A stretch of 64,000 nucleotides of DNA. It comes from Mesorhizobium huakuii. GTDB lineage: Bacteria; Pseudomonadota; Alphaproteobacteria; Rhizobiales; Rhizobiaceae. The DNA lies in NCBI RefSeq assembly GCF_014189455.1, contig NZ_CP050296.1:7056067-7120066 (forward strand), read 5' to 3'. The position numbers and the translations under genes were made by a program. Every line of letters begins with the position of its first letter. The stretch's first letter is position 1. Below the pieces are notes generated by a model that did no database searches, was not told the DNA's origin, and was given only the letters and a program-made list of their open reading frames with translations. Below are positions 1-10,119 of this stretch, in pieces.

Positions 1-1
1 C

Positions 2-274
2 CCTGAAGCGCCGCTGGTGGTCTATTTCTACAATCCCTTTTCCAAGGACGTTTTCGACATCGTCCTGAAAAATCTCGTGTCGTCGCTTGAGCGACGCCCG
101 CGGGATTGTTTCATCGTCTATGGAAGCTCGAGCCACCGCGCCATCGATTGGGCGAGGCCCGCCATCCACGAAACCGGCATCTTCAGGCAATTGCCCGTGC
201 CGGCGATGCCCGGTTTCCGCGATGCGATCCGCACCATCGACTATGCGGTCTTTCAGGTTCAGGCCGCGGCGTAA
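2..274 (+). CDS. SAM-dependent methyltransferase, C-terminal fragment
   Basis: The reading frame is open from the left edge of the window, so only the last 90 residues are present. The fragment reads PLVVYFYNPF...IVYGSSSHRAIDW and resembles the end of class I SAM-dependent methyltransferases that rhizobia often carry as small stand-alone proteins. The SAM-binding part lies outside the window, so substrate and even family are inferred from the tail only. Its stop overlaps the stop of the convergent flavoprotein gene by 16 bp. An internal GTG at position 17 could be mistaken for a start, but the upstream codons read on as protein. Confidence 0.5.
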   Translation, partial: PEAPLVVYFYNPFSKDVFDIVLKNLVSSLERRPRDCFIVYGSSSHRAIDWARPAIHETGIFRQLPVPAMPGFRDAIRTIDYAVFQVQAAA

Positions 275-1477
275 TTTCTGTCTTTTGCTCTTTGAACGAA
301 CCGCGCAACAGTGCGCGCGGCAAACGGCGTGCCGGCGGTGAACCGCATCAGCGGGCCGAAACTGCCGACCGCGCTCGCGCCGACAAAATGCAGCCCGGGA
401 ATGCTGGATTCGAACCCTGCGGAAAGCACCGGCAGCCCCTCCCGGCGGGCAATCGCGGCAAGCATATCGGGCGCGAACAGGCCGAGCTTGGCGATATCGA
501 TCCGGTAGCCCGTGCCGAGCAGGACGTGGTCGAAGGTGGCGGCATCCTTCTCGAACCGCAGTTCGATGCCATTGTCCTTGGCAGACGCGGCGACGATCCT
601 GCTGCCGGCATTGACCCTTATCCCATCGAAATCCGGCTTCAGCCAACCCGTCGCGCCGGCGCCGAGGCTGCGTCTGTTAAGCCCGGCCCTGGCTGGCTCC
701 GGAAACCGGTGCACGAAGCCTGGGACTTCGACCAGCCAGGAAATCGGGAACGGGCCGACCCTGGAAGGCGATGCGAGCCGTTCCGACAGGAAGTCGCGCA
801 AGCTCCAGCTCTGCTTTCCCGACAGCGCCCGATAGCCCAGCCAATGGATGTCGCCATGGCAGATGAGTTGGACTTCGGCGCCACTGCGCTTGAGCAGCAC
901 GGCGGATTCTGCAGGCGCTTTGCCCGCGCCCGATGACGGCGACGCGCTTGCCGCGGAAGGCCTCATAGCCAGTATGTTCACTGGCATGACTGACCAGTTC
1001 TTGTGGGATCCCGTTGAAGACGGCGGGGATCAGTTGCTGGTTCATCAGGCCGGTGGCAACGACGACGCGGCGCGCCTTGACGGCAGCGCCATCGGCCAGT
1101 GCCAGACGAAATCCACCGTTCGCCTTCTCAACACGGCCGACCCTGCGTGTATCCAGATCCGGAACCGCCTGGGCCTGGATCCATAATCCATAGTCGACGA
1201 AGTTTTCGAGCCACAGCGGTTCGCGGGGCGAGATTCCGAGGACCTTCGCGTAGGAATCAAGCGAGAGCGGACCTTTGGTGTGGCCGATATAGGTCGCGTG
1301 CCAGGGCGAACGCAGCCTCATGCCTCTCGGCATATGGTCGCGCCAGAAGGACATCGCGCCACCGAGCGTGAGCGTATCGACGCCTGCCGCCTTGAGGGCG
1401 GAAGCGGCGGCCAGCCCGAACGGACCAGCACCGATCACGGCCACCTCACAGTCGGTCCTGGGCATGAAAGCGGTCAT
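259..1477 (-). pseudogene. FAD/NAD(P)-binding oxidoreductase, broken by one frameshift
   Basis: The N-terminal half (MTAFMPRTDCEVAVIGAGPF) carries the GxGxxG dinucleotide-binding motif of flavin-dependent monooxygenase-like proteins. A second such motif, VIGRGQSAC, lies near residue 185. Directly after it the frame is lost near position 918, where one extra A follows TGC. Removing it gives a continuous 405-residue protein ending RAKDRNYAAA, with a conserved ATG (VGASAVGSFGP) motif near the end. Corrected length is an exact multiple of three. The family suggests a cytosolic FAD enzyme oxidising an unknown substrate. It is either a recent pseudogene or, more likely given the many similar indels in this window, a sequencing error. 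Confidence 0.7.
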
Positions 1478-1595
1478 CTCAGTGGTCTCGCCTGTCTGTT
1501 TCTGCAGCCGTGGAACTCACTCAGTTACGCGGCCGTCCTAAACATTCCCCGGTTAAGATTGCGGAAAGAGAGGCTTCCTCCGGCTATTGCTCGAC

Positions 1596-2804
1596 TCACA
1601 AAAGCCGAAGTAGCCGCCGCGTCAGCACTCTCCAGCCCGTCAAGGGCACGTCGATCAGGCCCGGCATCGGGTCTCTTGCCTGGAATGTCGCCCAAGCCCG
1701 TACTTTGGCGAATGAGCTGAAATAGGCCCGCTTCGTCAGCCGGCCGCTTGAGATCAGTCTGCCGGCCGCCACCATGTCCCGAACCAGATACATCCACGAC
1801 GTAGCAGGCCGGGCTGAGGCTGTCGGCACCGTTTGGCCCGATTTGATCGCCCAAAGCATAGCGCCGAGGTCGACGCCGGCGGCGGGGCCCAGTCCAAACC
1901 ATGTCCAGGGCCGAGGATTGACGTCGAGCACCTTCATCGAACCATCGCGCGCGTCGCGCTTGAATTCGACCTCGACCAGCCCGTGATGCGCGATCGACCC
2001 AAGCAGTCGGCGCGCGGCGTCGATCAGTTGCGGTTCATCGACAACCTCCACGAACGTGCTGGTGTAACCGAAGTCGACCGGATATTGCCGCGTACGACGG
2101 GCGGTGAATTCCGCCACCGGCGCGCCCTTATTCCAGAGCGCCGCATAGGAGAACTGGCTCTCTCCTCCGCCCGGTATCATTTCCTGAACCACGACATTTC
2201 CGCCGCCGATCTCTTCGGCACCCCAGCTGTAGGCCGTCAAAAACGATGCCTTGTCATGGGTCAGAACGGCCTTGGCGCGCGCAAAACGGCTGCGCCCGCC
2301 CATGTTCGGCTTCAGGATGACGGGAAAGCGAAGGTCGGCTGCCGCTGCCTGCTCGAGCGAGGTGATCTCATAGGTCAGCGGAACGGCGAGCCCCAGTTCG
2401 CGCGCCCGGCGATAGAGCAACGGCTTTTCACAGACCCATTTCAGTTGCTCCCAGCGTGGTAGCACAACGTCGAATATGGCGGACAACTGGTCGATCGATT
2501 GCGACACAAAACGAACTTCAGGATCGCCGCCGGCGATCAGCAGGAAGCCACCCAGCCCCTGAACCTTGGCCAGATTGAGCAGGAAGGCGACGGCACCACC
2601 GTCATCGGGACCGGGCCAGGTCATTGTCCGCTGGGCATATCGCGAAAAGCTGGGCAACGGGGTGTCGTTGCTCACCAGCCAGACAGGCACTTTCTGGGCG
2701 CCGAAGCTCCTGGCCAACGCCAGCGTCCCGTGCGCCCCGCCAAGAATGAGCACCCCGGCGGACCGGTTGGGAAGACGATCGTCCATCTCTGGCTGGGGAT
2801 GCAT
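1596..2804 (-). CDS. ATP-grasp domain protein, carboxylate-amine ligase-like
   Basis: This 402-residue protein starts with a Rossmann-like segment (GVLILGGAHGTLALARSF). It continues into an ATP-grasp fold with VILKPNMGG as a likely lysine/glycine-rich nucleotide loop and VEFKRD...VLDVNPRPW as the Mg-ATP acidic/Asn motif near residue 300. ATP-grasp enzymes join a carboxylate to an amine or thiol through an acyl-phosphate. The substrate here cannot be read from sequence. Two ATGs (2804 and 2786) are possible starts and neither has a strong ribosome binding site. The gene follows the flavoprotein on the same strand with a 118-bp gap, but there is no proof of a shared function. Confidence 0.8.
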   Translation of the reverse strand: MHPQPEMDDRLPNRSAGVLILGGAHGTLALARSFGAQKVPVWLVSNDTPLPSFSRYAQRTMTWPGPDDGGAVAFLLNLAKVQGLGGFLLIAGGDPEVRFVSQSIDQLSAIFDVVLPRWEQLKWVCEKPLLYRRARELGLAVPLTYEITSLEQAAAADLRFPVILKPNMGGRSRFARAKAVLTHDKASFLTAYSWGAEEIGGGNVVVQEMIPGGGESQFSYAALWNKGAPVAEFTARRTRQYPVDFGYTSTFVEVVDEPQLIDAARRLLGSIAHHGLVEVEFKRDARDGSMKVLDVNPRPWTWFGLGPAAGVDLGAMLWAIKSGQTVPTASARPATSWMYLVRDMVAAGRLISSGRLTKRAYFSSFAKVRAWATFQARDPMPGLIDVPLTGWRVLTRRLLRLL

Positions 2805-3068
2805 CTGTCAATTCCGGCAAACGGCACGCGATGGCAAGTTTCCCGGCGAACCGATTGACCGCCTGCAATATTTAAGCGACCTCTAATAATTCAAAGCGCC
2901 CGGTACTGCTGATTGTCCTTAGTCAGGCAATGGCATGGAAAGCACACCCCTTATCCCTCGGCAATAGCCGTCTGTATCGGAACAGGTAGAACCTTGGCCG
3001 ATTGTTGTAGCCGCCAGTAGAAAGTCTCGCGCCGGGCACCGGCCCGGCAACGAGAATTCGCGCTTCAA

Positions 3069-3500
3069 TTAATTCGTCACGACAATGCGCGTGTTGCCGA
3101 AGCCCACTTCCCGCACCATCGAATAGAAGGTCGCGGCATTGGCCGTGTGCAGCCGCACGCAGCCATGCGAGGCCGGGCGGCCGAGTTGCCTGACGGCGCC
3201 CGTCCCATGGATGGCATAGCCGCCATGGAAGAACACGGAATAAGGCATCGGCGACATGTCGTATTTGCGCGAATACCACATCCGCGCGGTCCGCTGCGGT
3301 CGGTACGTGCCACGCGGCGTGAAATAACCCGGACGCGCGGTCGATACGACCCAGCGATAAACCTCCGACCCGTATCGCACCGTCATCGTCTGCGACGACA
3401 CGTCGATATTCGCTTCCAACATCGCCGCGTAACTTGCGGACGGCGTACCAAACAGCGCGGTTGCCAACATCGCCGCTGCTACGAGAAAGAACTTCCTCAT
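3069..3500 (-). CDS. L,D-transpeptidase (YkuD domain), small secreted
   Basis: A 143-residue precursor begins with an N-terminal signal peptide (MRKFFLVAAAMLATALFGTPSASYA). A single YkuD domain follows. The catalytic motif HGTGAVRQLG...SHGCVRL supplies the active His and Cys. Proteins of this type cross-link meso-diaminopimelate residues of peptidoglycan or attach outer-membrane proteins to it in the periplasm. Rhizobia carry many short paralogues like this one. A GGGG-type ribosome binding site about 10 bases upstream supports the ATG at 3500. It is monocistronic and divergent from the M20 gene. Confidence 0.92.
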   Translation of the reverse strand: MRKFFLVAAAMLATALFGTPSASYAAMLEANIDVSSQTMTVRYGSEVYRWVVSTARPGYFTPRGTYRPQRTARMWYSRKYDMSPMPYSVFFHGGYAIHGTGAVRQLGRPASHGCVRLHTANAATFYSMVREVGFGNTRIVVTN

Positions 3501-3720
3501 GCGATCAAACCCCTTTGATTGCCCCTTGCCTGCTTGCCATCACGTTGTTTTTCACCTTTTTAATGGCACTGAACAAATAGCACACAGTCCTTGATCAATT
3601 CGCCAATCCAAAGCAGCGAATTTGAACGATTTCCCGCGATAGTTGCCGTAACGACACGTCGCAGGGACTTGATTGCCGGCGGGCTTGCAATGCAACGTCG
3701 ATCGCTGCTCAACTCTACCG

Positions 3721-4994
3721 ATGAACGAGACTCCTCCAAGCAATCGATGACAGGCGCGACGATGTCGTCGCGCTGACCGCCGACCTCATCCGTTTTCCGA
3801 CCATCAACCCACCCGGCGAAGCCTACCGGCCATGCGCCGAATATCTTGGCGCGCGGCTGAGGAAGCGTGGTTTTGAAACGGAATTCATCCGCGCCGAAGG
3901 CACGCCCGGCGACACCGATCGCTACCCGCGCGTCAATGTCGTGGCCCGGTTCGACGGCCGGTCACCCGGCGCCTGCGTCCACTTCAATTCACACATCGAC
4001 GTGGTCGAGGCTGGTGACGGCTGGACGGTCGATCCCTTTGCCGGCGTCGTCAAGGACGGCAGGGTCTATGGCGCGGCGCCTGCGACATGAAGGGCGGCCT
4101 GGCTGCGTCGATCATCGCCGCCGAAGCCTTCATGGACGTTTATCCCGACTTTCCCGGAGCCATCGAGATATCGGGCACCGTCGACGAGGAGTCCGGCGGC
4201 TTCGGCGGTGTCGCCCATCTGGCCGGGCTCGGCTATTTCTCCAAACCCAGGGTCGACCACGTCATCATTCCTGAGCCGTTGAACAAGGACCGCATCTGCC
4301 TTGGTCATCGCGGTGTTTGGTGGGCGGAGATCGAGACCAAGGGCGAGATCGCGCACGGTTCGATGCCGTTCCTCGGCGACAATGCGGTGCGCCACATGGG
4401 TGCCGTGTTGCAGGCCTTCGAGGACGAACTGTTCCCGGCGCTCGACCGCAAGATGACGCGCATGCCGGTGGTGCCCGAAGGTGCAAAACGCTCAACCATG
4501 AACATCAATTCCATCCATGGCGGCCAGACCGAGGATTTCCGGCCCGGCCTGCCCTCGCCCAACGTGCCCGATTCCTGCCGGCTGACCATCGACCGCCGCT
4601 TCCTGCTCGAGGAAGATCTCGCCACGGTCAAAGGCGAAGTGACCGGCATTCTCGAGCGGCTGAAGCGCGAGCGCAAAAGTTCGACTACGAGATCCGCGAC
4701 CTGATGGAAGTGCTGCCGCTGATGACCGAACGCGACGCGCCGGTGGTCAAGGCGGTGGCGCAAGGCATTCACGCGATCTTCGACCGCGAGCCCGACTACG
4801 TCATCTCGCCCGGCACCTATGACCAGAAGCACATTGCCCGCATCGGCCACATCTACGACTGCATCGCCTATGGGCCCGGCATTCTCGACCTCGCCCACCG
4901 GCCGGACGAGTGGGTCGGCATAGCGGACATGGTGGAATCGGCCAAGGTAATGGCGATCGGCCTCAACGTGCTGCTGCGCGGCACAACCGAATGA
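3721..4994 (+). pseudogene. M20 family metallo-amidohydrolase (ArgE/DapE type), three frameshifts
   Basis: Three frames must be joined: an N-terminal frame reading IDDRRDDVVALTADLIRFPT and FNSHIDVV, a middle frame from MKGGLAASI at 4087, and a final frame from FDYEIRDLMEV to LLRGTTE. The breaks lie near 3730, 4073 (VYGRGACDMKGG lacks one C) and 4677 (A-run one short). Corrected, it is about 424 residues, the usual M20 length. Metal ligands HID, ACDMKGG, the DEESGG catalytic Glu region and the final YDQKH region are all present. M20 enzymes hydrolyse acylated amino acids or dipeptides. The gene sits directly before a peptide-type ABC importer, so it probably processes the imported compound in the cytoplasm. 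Confidence 0.8.
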
Positions 4995-5118
4995 TCGGCC
5001 TGCGGCGCAAAAACATTTCTCCTGGCGCGGCGCGACAGCACGAAACGCAATTTACTCCCGCGCGAAATCACGCTTCTATCCCCAGGCTTAAGCATTTGAG
5101 CACATGGGGAGTTCAGCG

Positions 5119-6597
5119 ATGAAACTGTGGAAGACCCTTCTGGCCGCTGCCGTGCTGGCGCTCGCAACCGCCACTTCGGCGTTTGCCGCCCGGACCGATC
5201 TCGTCATCGGCATTCCGCTTGAACCCCCGCATCTCGACCCGACAGCGGGAGCGGCCGCGGCAATCCGGGAGGTCACCTACGCCAACATCTTCGAAGGTCT
5301 TACGCGTATCGGCCCGAACAGCGAAGTCCTGCCGGATCTGGCTGAGAGCTGGACCGTTTCAGATGACGGCAAGGTCTACACCTTCAAGCTGCACACGGGC
5401 GTGAAATTCCACGACGGGAGCGATTTCAGCGCCGACGACGTGAAGTTCTCGCTCGACCGTGCCCGCGCGGAAAACTCCGTCAACGCGCAAAAGCAGCTCT
5501 TTGCCGCCATCGACAAGGTCGACGTGGTCGACCCCGCCACCGTGAAGGTGACGCTCACCCACCCGCAGGGCTCGTTCCTCTACAATATGGGCTGGGGCGA
5601 CGCGGTGATCGTGTCGCCGAAATCCGCCGACACCAACAAGGAAAAGCCTGTTGGCACCGGCCCCTTCAAGTTCGAGAACTGGGCCAAGGGTTCATCGATC
5701 ACCCTGGTGAAATCAGATCATTACTGGGGCGCCCCTGCTTTTCTGGAAAAGGTCGAGTTCCGCATCGTTCCCGATGCCGCGGCGGCGGTACCGGCGCTGC
5801 TTTCCGGCGACATACAGGCTTTCCCCTTCTTCGATCCCGACAGCGTCTCCCAGGTCAAGGATGATCCGCGCTTCAAGGTGGTGGTCGGCGCGACCGAAGG
5901 CGAGACCATCCTGTCCATCAACAACAAGAAGCCGCCCTTCGACAAGCTGCAGGTGAGGCAGGCGATCTCCTACGCGCTCGACCGCAAGGCGATCATCGAC
6001 GGCGCCTCGGCCGGGCTCGGCCTGCCGATCGGCTCGCATATGTCGCCGGCCAACAAATATTATGTCGACCTCACCGGCCGCTATCCGCACGACGTGGCCA
6101 AGGCCAAGGAACTGCTCAAGGAGGCAGGACTGGAGAATGGCTTCAAGGCCACGTTGAGGCTGCCGCCGACCTCCTATGCACGGCTCGGCGGCGAGATCAT
6201 CGCCTCGCAGCTCCGCGATGTCGGCATCAACCTCGAGATTATCCCCGTCGAATGGGCGCAGTGGCTGGACCAGGTGTTCACCAAGAAGGACTACGACCTG
6301 ACCATCGTCTCCCATACCGAGCCGAACGACATCGATATCTACGCACGCAAGGACTACTATTTCAACTACGACAACCCTGCCTTCAACAAGGTCATTGCCG
6401 ATCTGGAGCTGACGTCCGACGAGGCCAAGCGCAAGGACTTGTATGCGCAAGCGCAAAAGATCCTGGCCGACGACGCCGTGGTCGGCTTCCTCTACGAACT
6501 GCCCAAGGTCGGGGTTTGGGACGCCAAGCTGCAAGGCCTGTGGGAAAACGCACCAATCCCCGCCAACGACCTGACCAAGGTGAAGTGGTCGGATTGA
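5119..6597 (+). CDS. ABC transporter periplasmic binding protein, family 5 (peptide/opine)
   Basis: The chosen ATG at 5119 has GGGGAG seven bases upstream. An in-frame ATG at 5104 lies on top of that site and is rejected. The 492-residue product begins with a signal peptide (MKLWKTLLAAAVLALATATSAFA) and has the SBP_bac_5 signature around YTFKLHTGVKFHDGSDFSADDV. It ends NDLTKVKWSD. Family 5 proteins capture di/oligopeptides, opines, nickel or sugars and hand them to Dpp/Opp-type permeases. It is the first gene of a four-cistron importer operon and follows an M20 hydrolase, which favours an acylated amino acid or peptide substrate. Confidence 0.92.
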   Translation: MKLWKTLLAAAVLALATATSAFAARTDLVIGIPLEPPHLDPTAGAAAAIREVTYANIFEGLTRIGPNSEVLPDLAESWTVSDDGKVYTFKLHTGVKFHDGSDFSADDVKFSLDRARAENSVNAQKQLFAAIDKVDVVDPATVKVTLTHPQGSFLYNMGWGDAVIVSPKSADTNKEKPVGTGPFKFENWAKGSSITLVKSDHYWGAPAFLEKVEFRIVPDAAAAVPALLSGDIQAFPFFDPDSVSQVKDDPRFKVVVGATEGETILSINNKKPPFDKLQVRQAISYALDRKAIIDGASAGLGLPIGSHMSPANKYYVDLTGRYPHDVAKAKELLKEAGLENGFKATLRLPPTSYARLGGEIIASQLRDVGINLEIIPVEWAQWLDQVFTKKDYDLTIVSHTEPNDIDIYARKDYYFNYDNPAFNKVIADLELTSDEAKRKDLYAQAQKILADDAVVGFLYELPKVGVWDAKLQGLWENAPIPANDLTKVKWSD

Positions 6598-6620
6598 TTT
6601 CGCCCTTCCGAGAAATGCGT

Positions 6621-6660
6621 GGCTCCGGAAGTAAACCTGCTTCCGGAGCCCGCCTTTTTC
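6621..6660 (+). terminator. Intra-operon hairpin between binding protein and permease genes
   Basis: A perfect 11-bp stem (GGCTCCGGAAG at 6621-6631 and its complement at 6640-6650) with an 8-base loop is followed by CGCC and five T. It lies between the stop of the binding-protein gene and the permease start. It probably works as a partial terminator or 3' stabiliser that keeps the binding protein in excess over the membrane subunits. Confidence 0.75.
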
Positions 6661-6676
6661 CGGCACGTTGGAACGG

Positions 6677-7624
6677 ATGACCACCTACCTCCTCAAGCGC
6701 CTCGCCATCTCGCTTGCCACGCTGGTGCTGGCGTCCATCGTGGTGTTCGCCGTGCTCGAAATCCTGCCCGGCGACCCGGCGCGACTGATGCTGGGCATGA
6801 ACGCCAGCGCCGACCAGGTCGAACTCCTGCGCAACCAGATGGGCCTCAACGCCCCGCTTGCCCTGCGCTATCTGCACTGGGCCAGCGGCCTGCTCAGCCT
6901 CGATTTCGGCCGCTCCTACACCTATTCGGTGCCGGTCATCGATCTCGTGCGCGAACGGCTTGCCGTCTCGCTGCCCCTGGCGCTGATCGCGCTGGCGCTC
7001 TCCACCATCATCGCGATACCCGTCGGCCTGTTTTCCGCCAGCCGGCGCGGACGCGCCGGCGACACGATTTCCATGGGCGCGGCACAGCTTGGCGTCGCCG
7101 TGCCCAATTTCTGGTTCGCGCTGGTGCTGATCTACATCTTCGCCGTATGGCTGCGGCTGGTCCCGGCCGGCGGCTTTCCCGGCTGGAGCGCCGGCGTCTG
7201 GCCGGCGCTGAAATCGCTGCTTCTGCCGGCGATCGCCCTTGCCTTGCCGCAGGCGGCGATCTTGGCGCGCGTCACCCGCTCGGCGCTGATCGAGGTGTTG
7301 AACGAGGACTATATCCGCACCGCCCGCGCCAAGGGCCTGCCCTATCGCGCCGTGCTGTGGCGGCATGCGCTGCGCAACGCCATGATCCCGGTGCTGACCA
7401 TACTCGGCCTGCAATTCGCCTTCCTGCTCGCCGGCACCATCATCATCGAGAATATCTTCTATCTCCCCGGCCTCGGCCGGCTGGTGTTCCAGGCGATCAC
7501 CCAGCGCGACCTGATCGTCGTCGAAAGCGTCGTCATGCTGCTGGTCGCCGCCGTCATTGCCGTCAACCTCATCGTCGACCTTTCCTATGCGGTCGTCGAT
7601 CCGCGCCTGAGAAGCCGGCAATGA
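6677..7624 (+). CDS. ABC transporter permease, DppB type
   Basis: The product MTTYLLKRLAISLATLVLAS is a 315-residue polytopic inner-membrane protein. It has the N-terminal segment typical of DppB/OppB and the cytoplasmic EAA loop (ARAKGLPYRAVLWRHALRNA) that contacts the ATPase. The ATG at 6677 is preferred over a TTG at 6668. It forms the transmembrane channel together with the next gene. Its stop overlaps that gene by 4 bp (ATGA), a sign of translational coupling. Confidence 0.93.
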   Translation: MTTYLLKRLAISLATLVLASIVVFAVLEILPGDPARLMLGMNASADQVELLRNQMGLNAPLALRYLHWASGLLSLDFGRSYTYSVPVIDLVRERLAVSLPLALIALALSTIIAIPVGLFSASRRGRAGDTISMGAAQLGVAVPNFWFALVLIYIFAVWLRLVPAGGFPGWSAGVWPALKSLLLPAIALALPQAAILARVTRSALIEVLNEDYIRTARAKGLPYRAVLWRHALRNAMIPVLTILGLQFAFLLAGTIIIENIFYLPGLGRLVFQAITQRDLIVVESVVMLLVAAVIAVNLIVDLSYAVVDPRLRSRQ

Positions 7625-8490
7625 CGCTGCACATCGACATCCCTGAGGAGACGTTCAGCTCCATCCTGGCCAAGGCTTTCAGGAACACAGCATTCGTCAC
7701 CGGCTTCGTCATCACCTTGCTGATCCTGGCGATGGCTGTCGTCTCCTATATCTGGACGCCTTACGATGTGACGAAGCTGGTCATATCAGACAAGACGCAA
7801 GGCCCCTCGCTGGCCCATTGGTTCGGCACCGACCATTTCGGCCGCGACATCCTGTCGATGATCATGGTCGGCGCCCGCAATTCAATCGCCGTGGCGCTTG
7901 TCGCGGTCGGCATCGGCATGGGCATAGGCGTGCCGCTCGGCGCTTTCGCCGCCGCGCGTGGCGGCTTGGTCGATGAAGCGCTGATGCGCATCAACGATCT
8001 GGTCTTCGCCTTCCCGGCACTGCTGTCGGCGATCATGATCACCGCCATCTTCGGGCCAGGTGCCGTCAATGCCATCATCGCCATCGGCATCTTCAACATT
8101 CCGGTGTTTGCCCGCGTCGCCCGCGCCGGCGCGCTGGCGATCTGGCCGCGCGAGTTCATCCTGGCCGCACGCGCCGCGGGAAAAAGCAGCACGCAGATAT
8201 CGATCGAACATGTGCTGCCCAACATCGCCACGCTGCTCCTGGTGCAAGGCACCATCCAGTTCGCGCTCGGCATCCTGGCCGAGGCCGGGCTTTCCTATCT
8301 CGGCCTCGGCGCGCAGCCGCCAATGCCGAGCTGGGGCCGCATGCTGTTCGACGCGCAGACGCGCATGGTGGTGGCACCGTGGATGGCGATCTTTCCCGGC
8401 ATGGCGATCGTCATCACGGTGCTCGGCCTGAACCTCCTGGGCGACGGCATCGCCGACATCCTCGACCCGAAATCGCGGCGGCAGCGATGA
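7621..8490 (+). CDS. ABC transporter permease, DppC type
   Basis: This 289-residue permease begins MTLHIDIPEETFSS at the ATG overlapping the preceding stop. It has an N-terminal membrane segment, the conserved HWFGTDHFGRDILSMIMVGAR motif region of DppC/OppC (positions about 60-80) and an EAA loop (AARAAGKSSTQISIEHVLPN). It pairs with the DppB-type subunit. A longer in-frame extension upstream is only a shadow of the DppB gene. The stop overlaps the ATPase start by 4 bp. Confidence 0.93.
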   Translation: MTLHIDIPEETFSSILAKAFRNTAFVTGFVITLLILAMAVVSYIWTPYDVTKLVISDKTQGPSLAHWFGTDHFGRDILSMIMVGARNSIAVALVAVGIGMGIGVPLGAFAAARGGLVDEALMRINDLVFAFPALLSAIMITAIFGPGAVNAIIAIGIFNIPVFARVARAGALAIWPREFILAARAAGKSSTQISIEHVLPNIATLLLVQGTIQFALGILAEAGLSYLGLGAQPPMPSWGRMLFDAQTRMVVAPWMAIFPGMAIVITVLGLNLLGDGIADILDPKSRRQR

Positions 8491-10110
8491 GCCTGCTGGA
8501 GATCGAGAACCTGTCGCTGACCATCGGCGAGACGCAGATCCTGAAAGACATGGAGCTTTCCGTCGCGCCCGGCGAAGTGATGGGGCTGGTCGGCGAATCC
8601 GGCTCCGGTAAGTCGATGACGGCGCTGACGGTGATGCAGCTTCTGCCGTATGCCGCGCGCGCCACCGGCCGCGTCTCGTTCGATGGCATCGATATCCTCG
8701 CGGCAAGCGAGGACCAGATGTGCGCGCTGCGCGGCGACGACATCGGCATGGTGTTCCAGGAGCCGATGACGGCGCTCAACCCGGTCAAGACCATCGGTGA
8801 ACAGGTGGCCGAAGGCATACGCTGGCATACCAAGGCCACGCGCGCGGCAGCCGAGGAGCGGGCGCGCAAAATGCTCGACCGCGTCGGTCTGCCCGAGGCG
8901 AAATTCCCGCTGTCGCGCTATCCGCACGAACTGTCGGGCGGCCAGCGCCAGCGTGTCGTCATCGCCATCGCTTGCGCGCTGAAACCGAAGCTCTTGATCG
9001 CCGACGAGCCGACCACGGCGCTCGACGTGGTGCTGCAGGCACAGATCCTCGACTTGTTGCTCGACCTTGTCGCGGAGAGCCGTATGGGCCTGCTGCTGAT
9101 CTCGCACGACCTCGCCGTCGTGACCGAGATGGCCGACCGTATCACCATCCTGCGCCGCGGTGAGGTGATGGAGGCCGGCGACACCGCCCGCACATTGTCC
9201 GAACAGCTCCACCCCCTACACGCGCCAGTTGGCGCAGGCCTCGATGCACGTGCCGGCACGCGCCAGGCCACACGATACAAGTCAGGGCAAGCCCCTGCTT
9301 CAGGTCGAAGGCGTGACCCGCGACTATCCCGGCCGCCGCGCCTCGCTGTTTCGGCGCGCGCCGACCATCCGCGCCGTGGACGATGTCTCCCTGTCGATGG
9401 CGCCGGGTCAGTCGGTGGCGCTGGTCGGCCGCTCCGGCTGCGGCAAGTCAACGCTTGCCCGCATGATCCTGGCGCTGGACAAGCCGAGCGCGGGCACGAT
9501 CCGCTTTCGCGGAGAAACCGTCACCGGCAAGGGCGAAGCCGAATTGAAGCCGGCCCGGCGCGACATGCAGGTCGTCTTCCAGGATCCCTATGGCTCCTTC
9601 GATCCGCGCCAGAAGGTCGAAAAACTGGTCGCAGAGCCCTTGCACGTGCTGGACAAGAAACCGACGCGCGCCGAGCGCCGCGAGATGGTGGCGCATGCGC
9701 TGCACGAGGTCGGCCTCGACCAGCGCGACATGGACAAGTACCCGCACGAATTTTCAGGCGGCCAGCGCCAGCGCCTGTCGATCGCCCGCGCCATCATCAC
9801 CCGTCCCAAGCTGGTTGTTGCAGACGAGCCGGTCTCGGCGCTCGATGTCTCGATCCGCGCCCAGATCCTAGATCTGTTCGCCGAGCTCAACCAGAAACTC
9901 GGCATCGCCTATCTCTTCATCACCCACGACCTGACCGTCGCACGTGCCATCACGGACGAGGTGCTGGTCATGCATGACGGCAAGATCGTCGAGCGCGGCA
10001 AGACGAACGAGGTGCTCGACCATCCGCGATCAGACGCGGCGAAGGCGCTCGTCACTGCCGCGCCGGACTTGCATCGGGCGATCGCCCGGAAGATGCAAGA
10101 GCAAGGGTGA
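8487..10110 (+). CDS. ABC transporter ATPase, fused DppD-DppF type, one frameshift
   Basis: Two ATPase units are encoded end to end. The first has Walker A GESGSGKS, signature LSGGQRQR and Walker B LLIADEPTTALD. The second has GRSGCGKS, FSGGQRQR and LVVADEPVSALD. The frame changes near 9214, where a run of five C should be four: reading HPYTRQLAQAS across it joins both halves into one 540-residue protein with no credible stop or start between them. The HPYTRQL stretch is the normal tail of a DppD unit. The fused protein would energise the two permeases by itself. Alternatively the second unit starts at ATG 9244, but it has no ribosome binding site. Confidence 0.85.
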
Positions 10111-10119
10111 GTGGGAACC

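Noticed and set aside
5713-6684. Minus-strand ORF opposite the family 5 binding protein
   Set aside because: Antisense shadow without protein features; the plus-strand gene is conserved.
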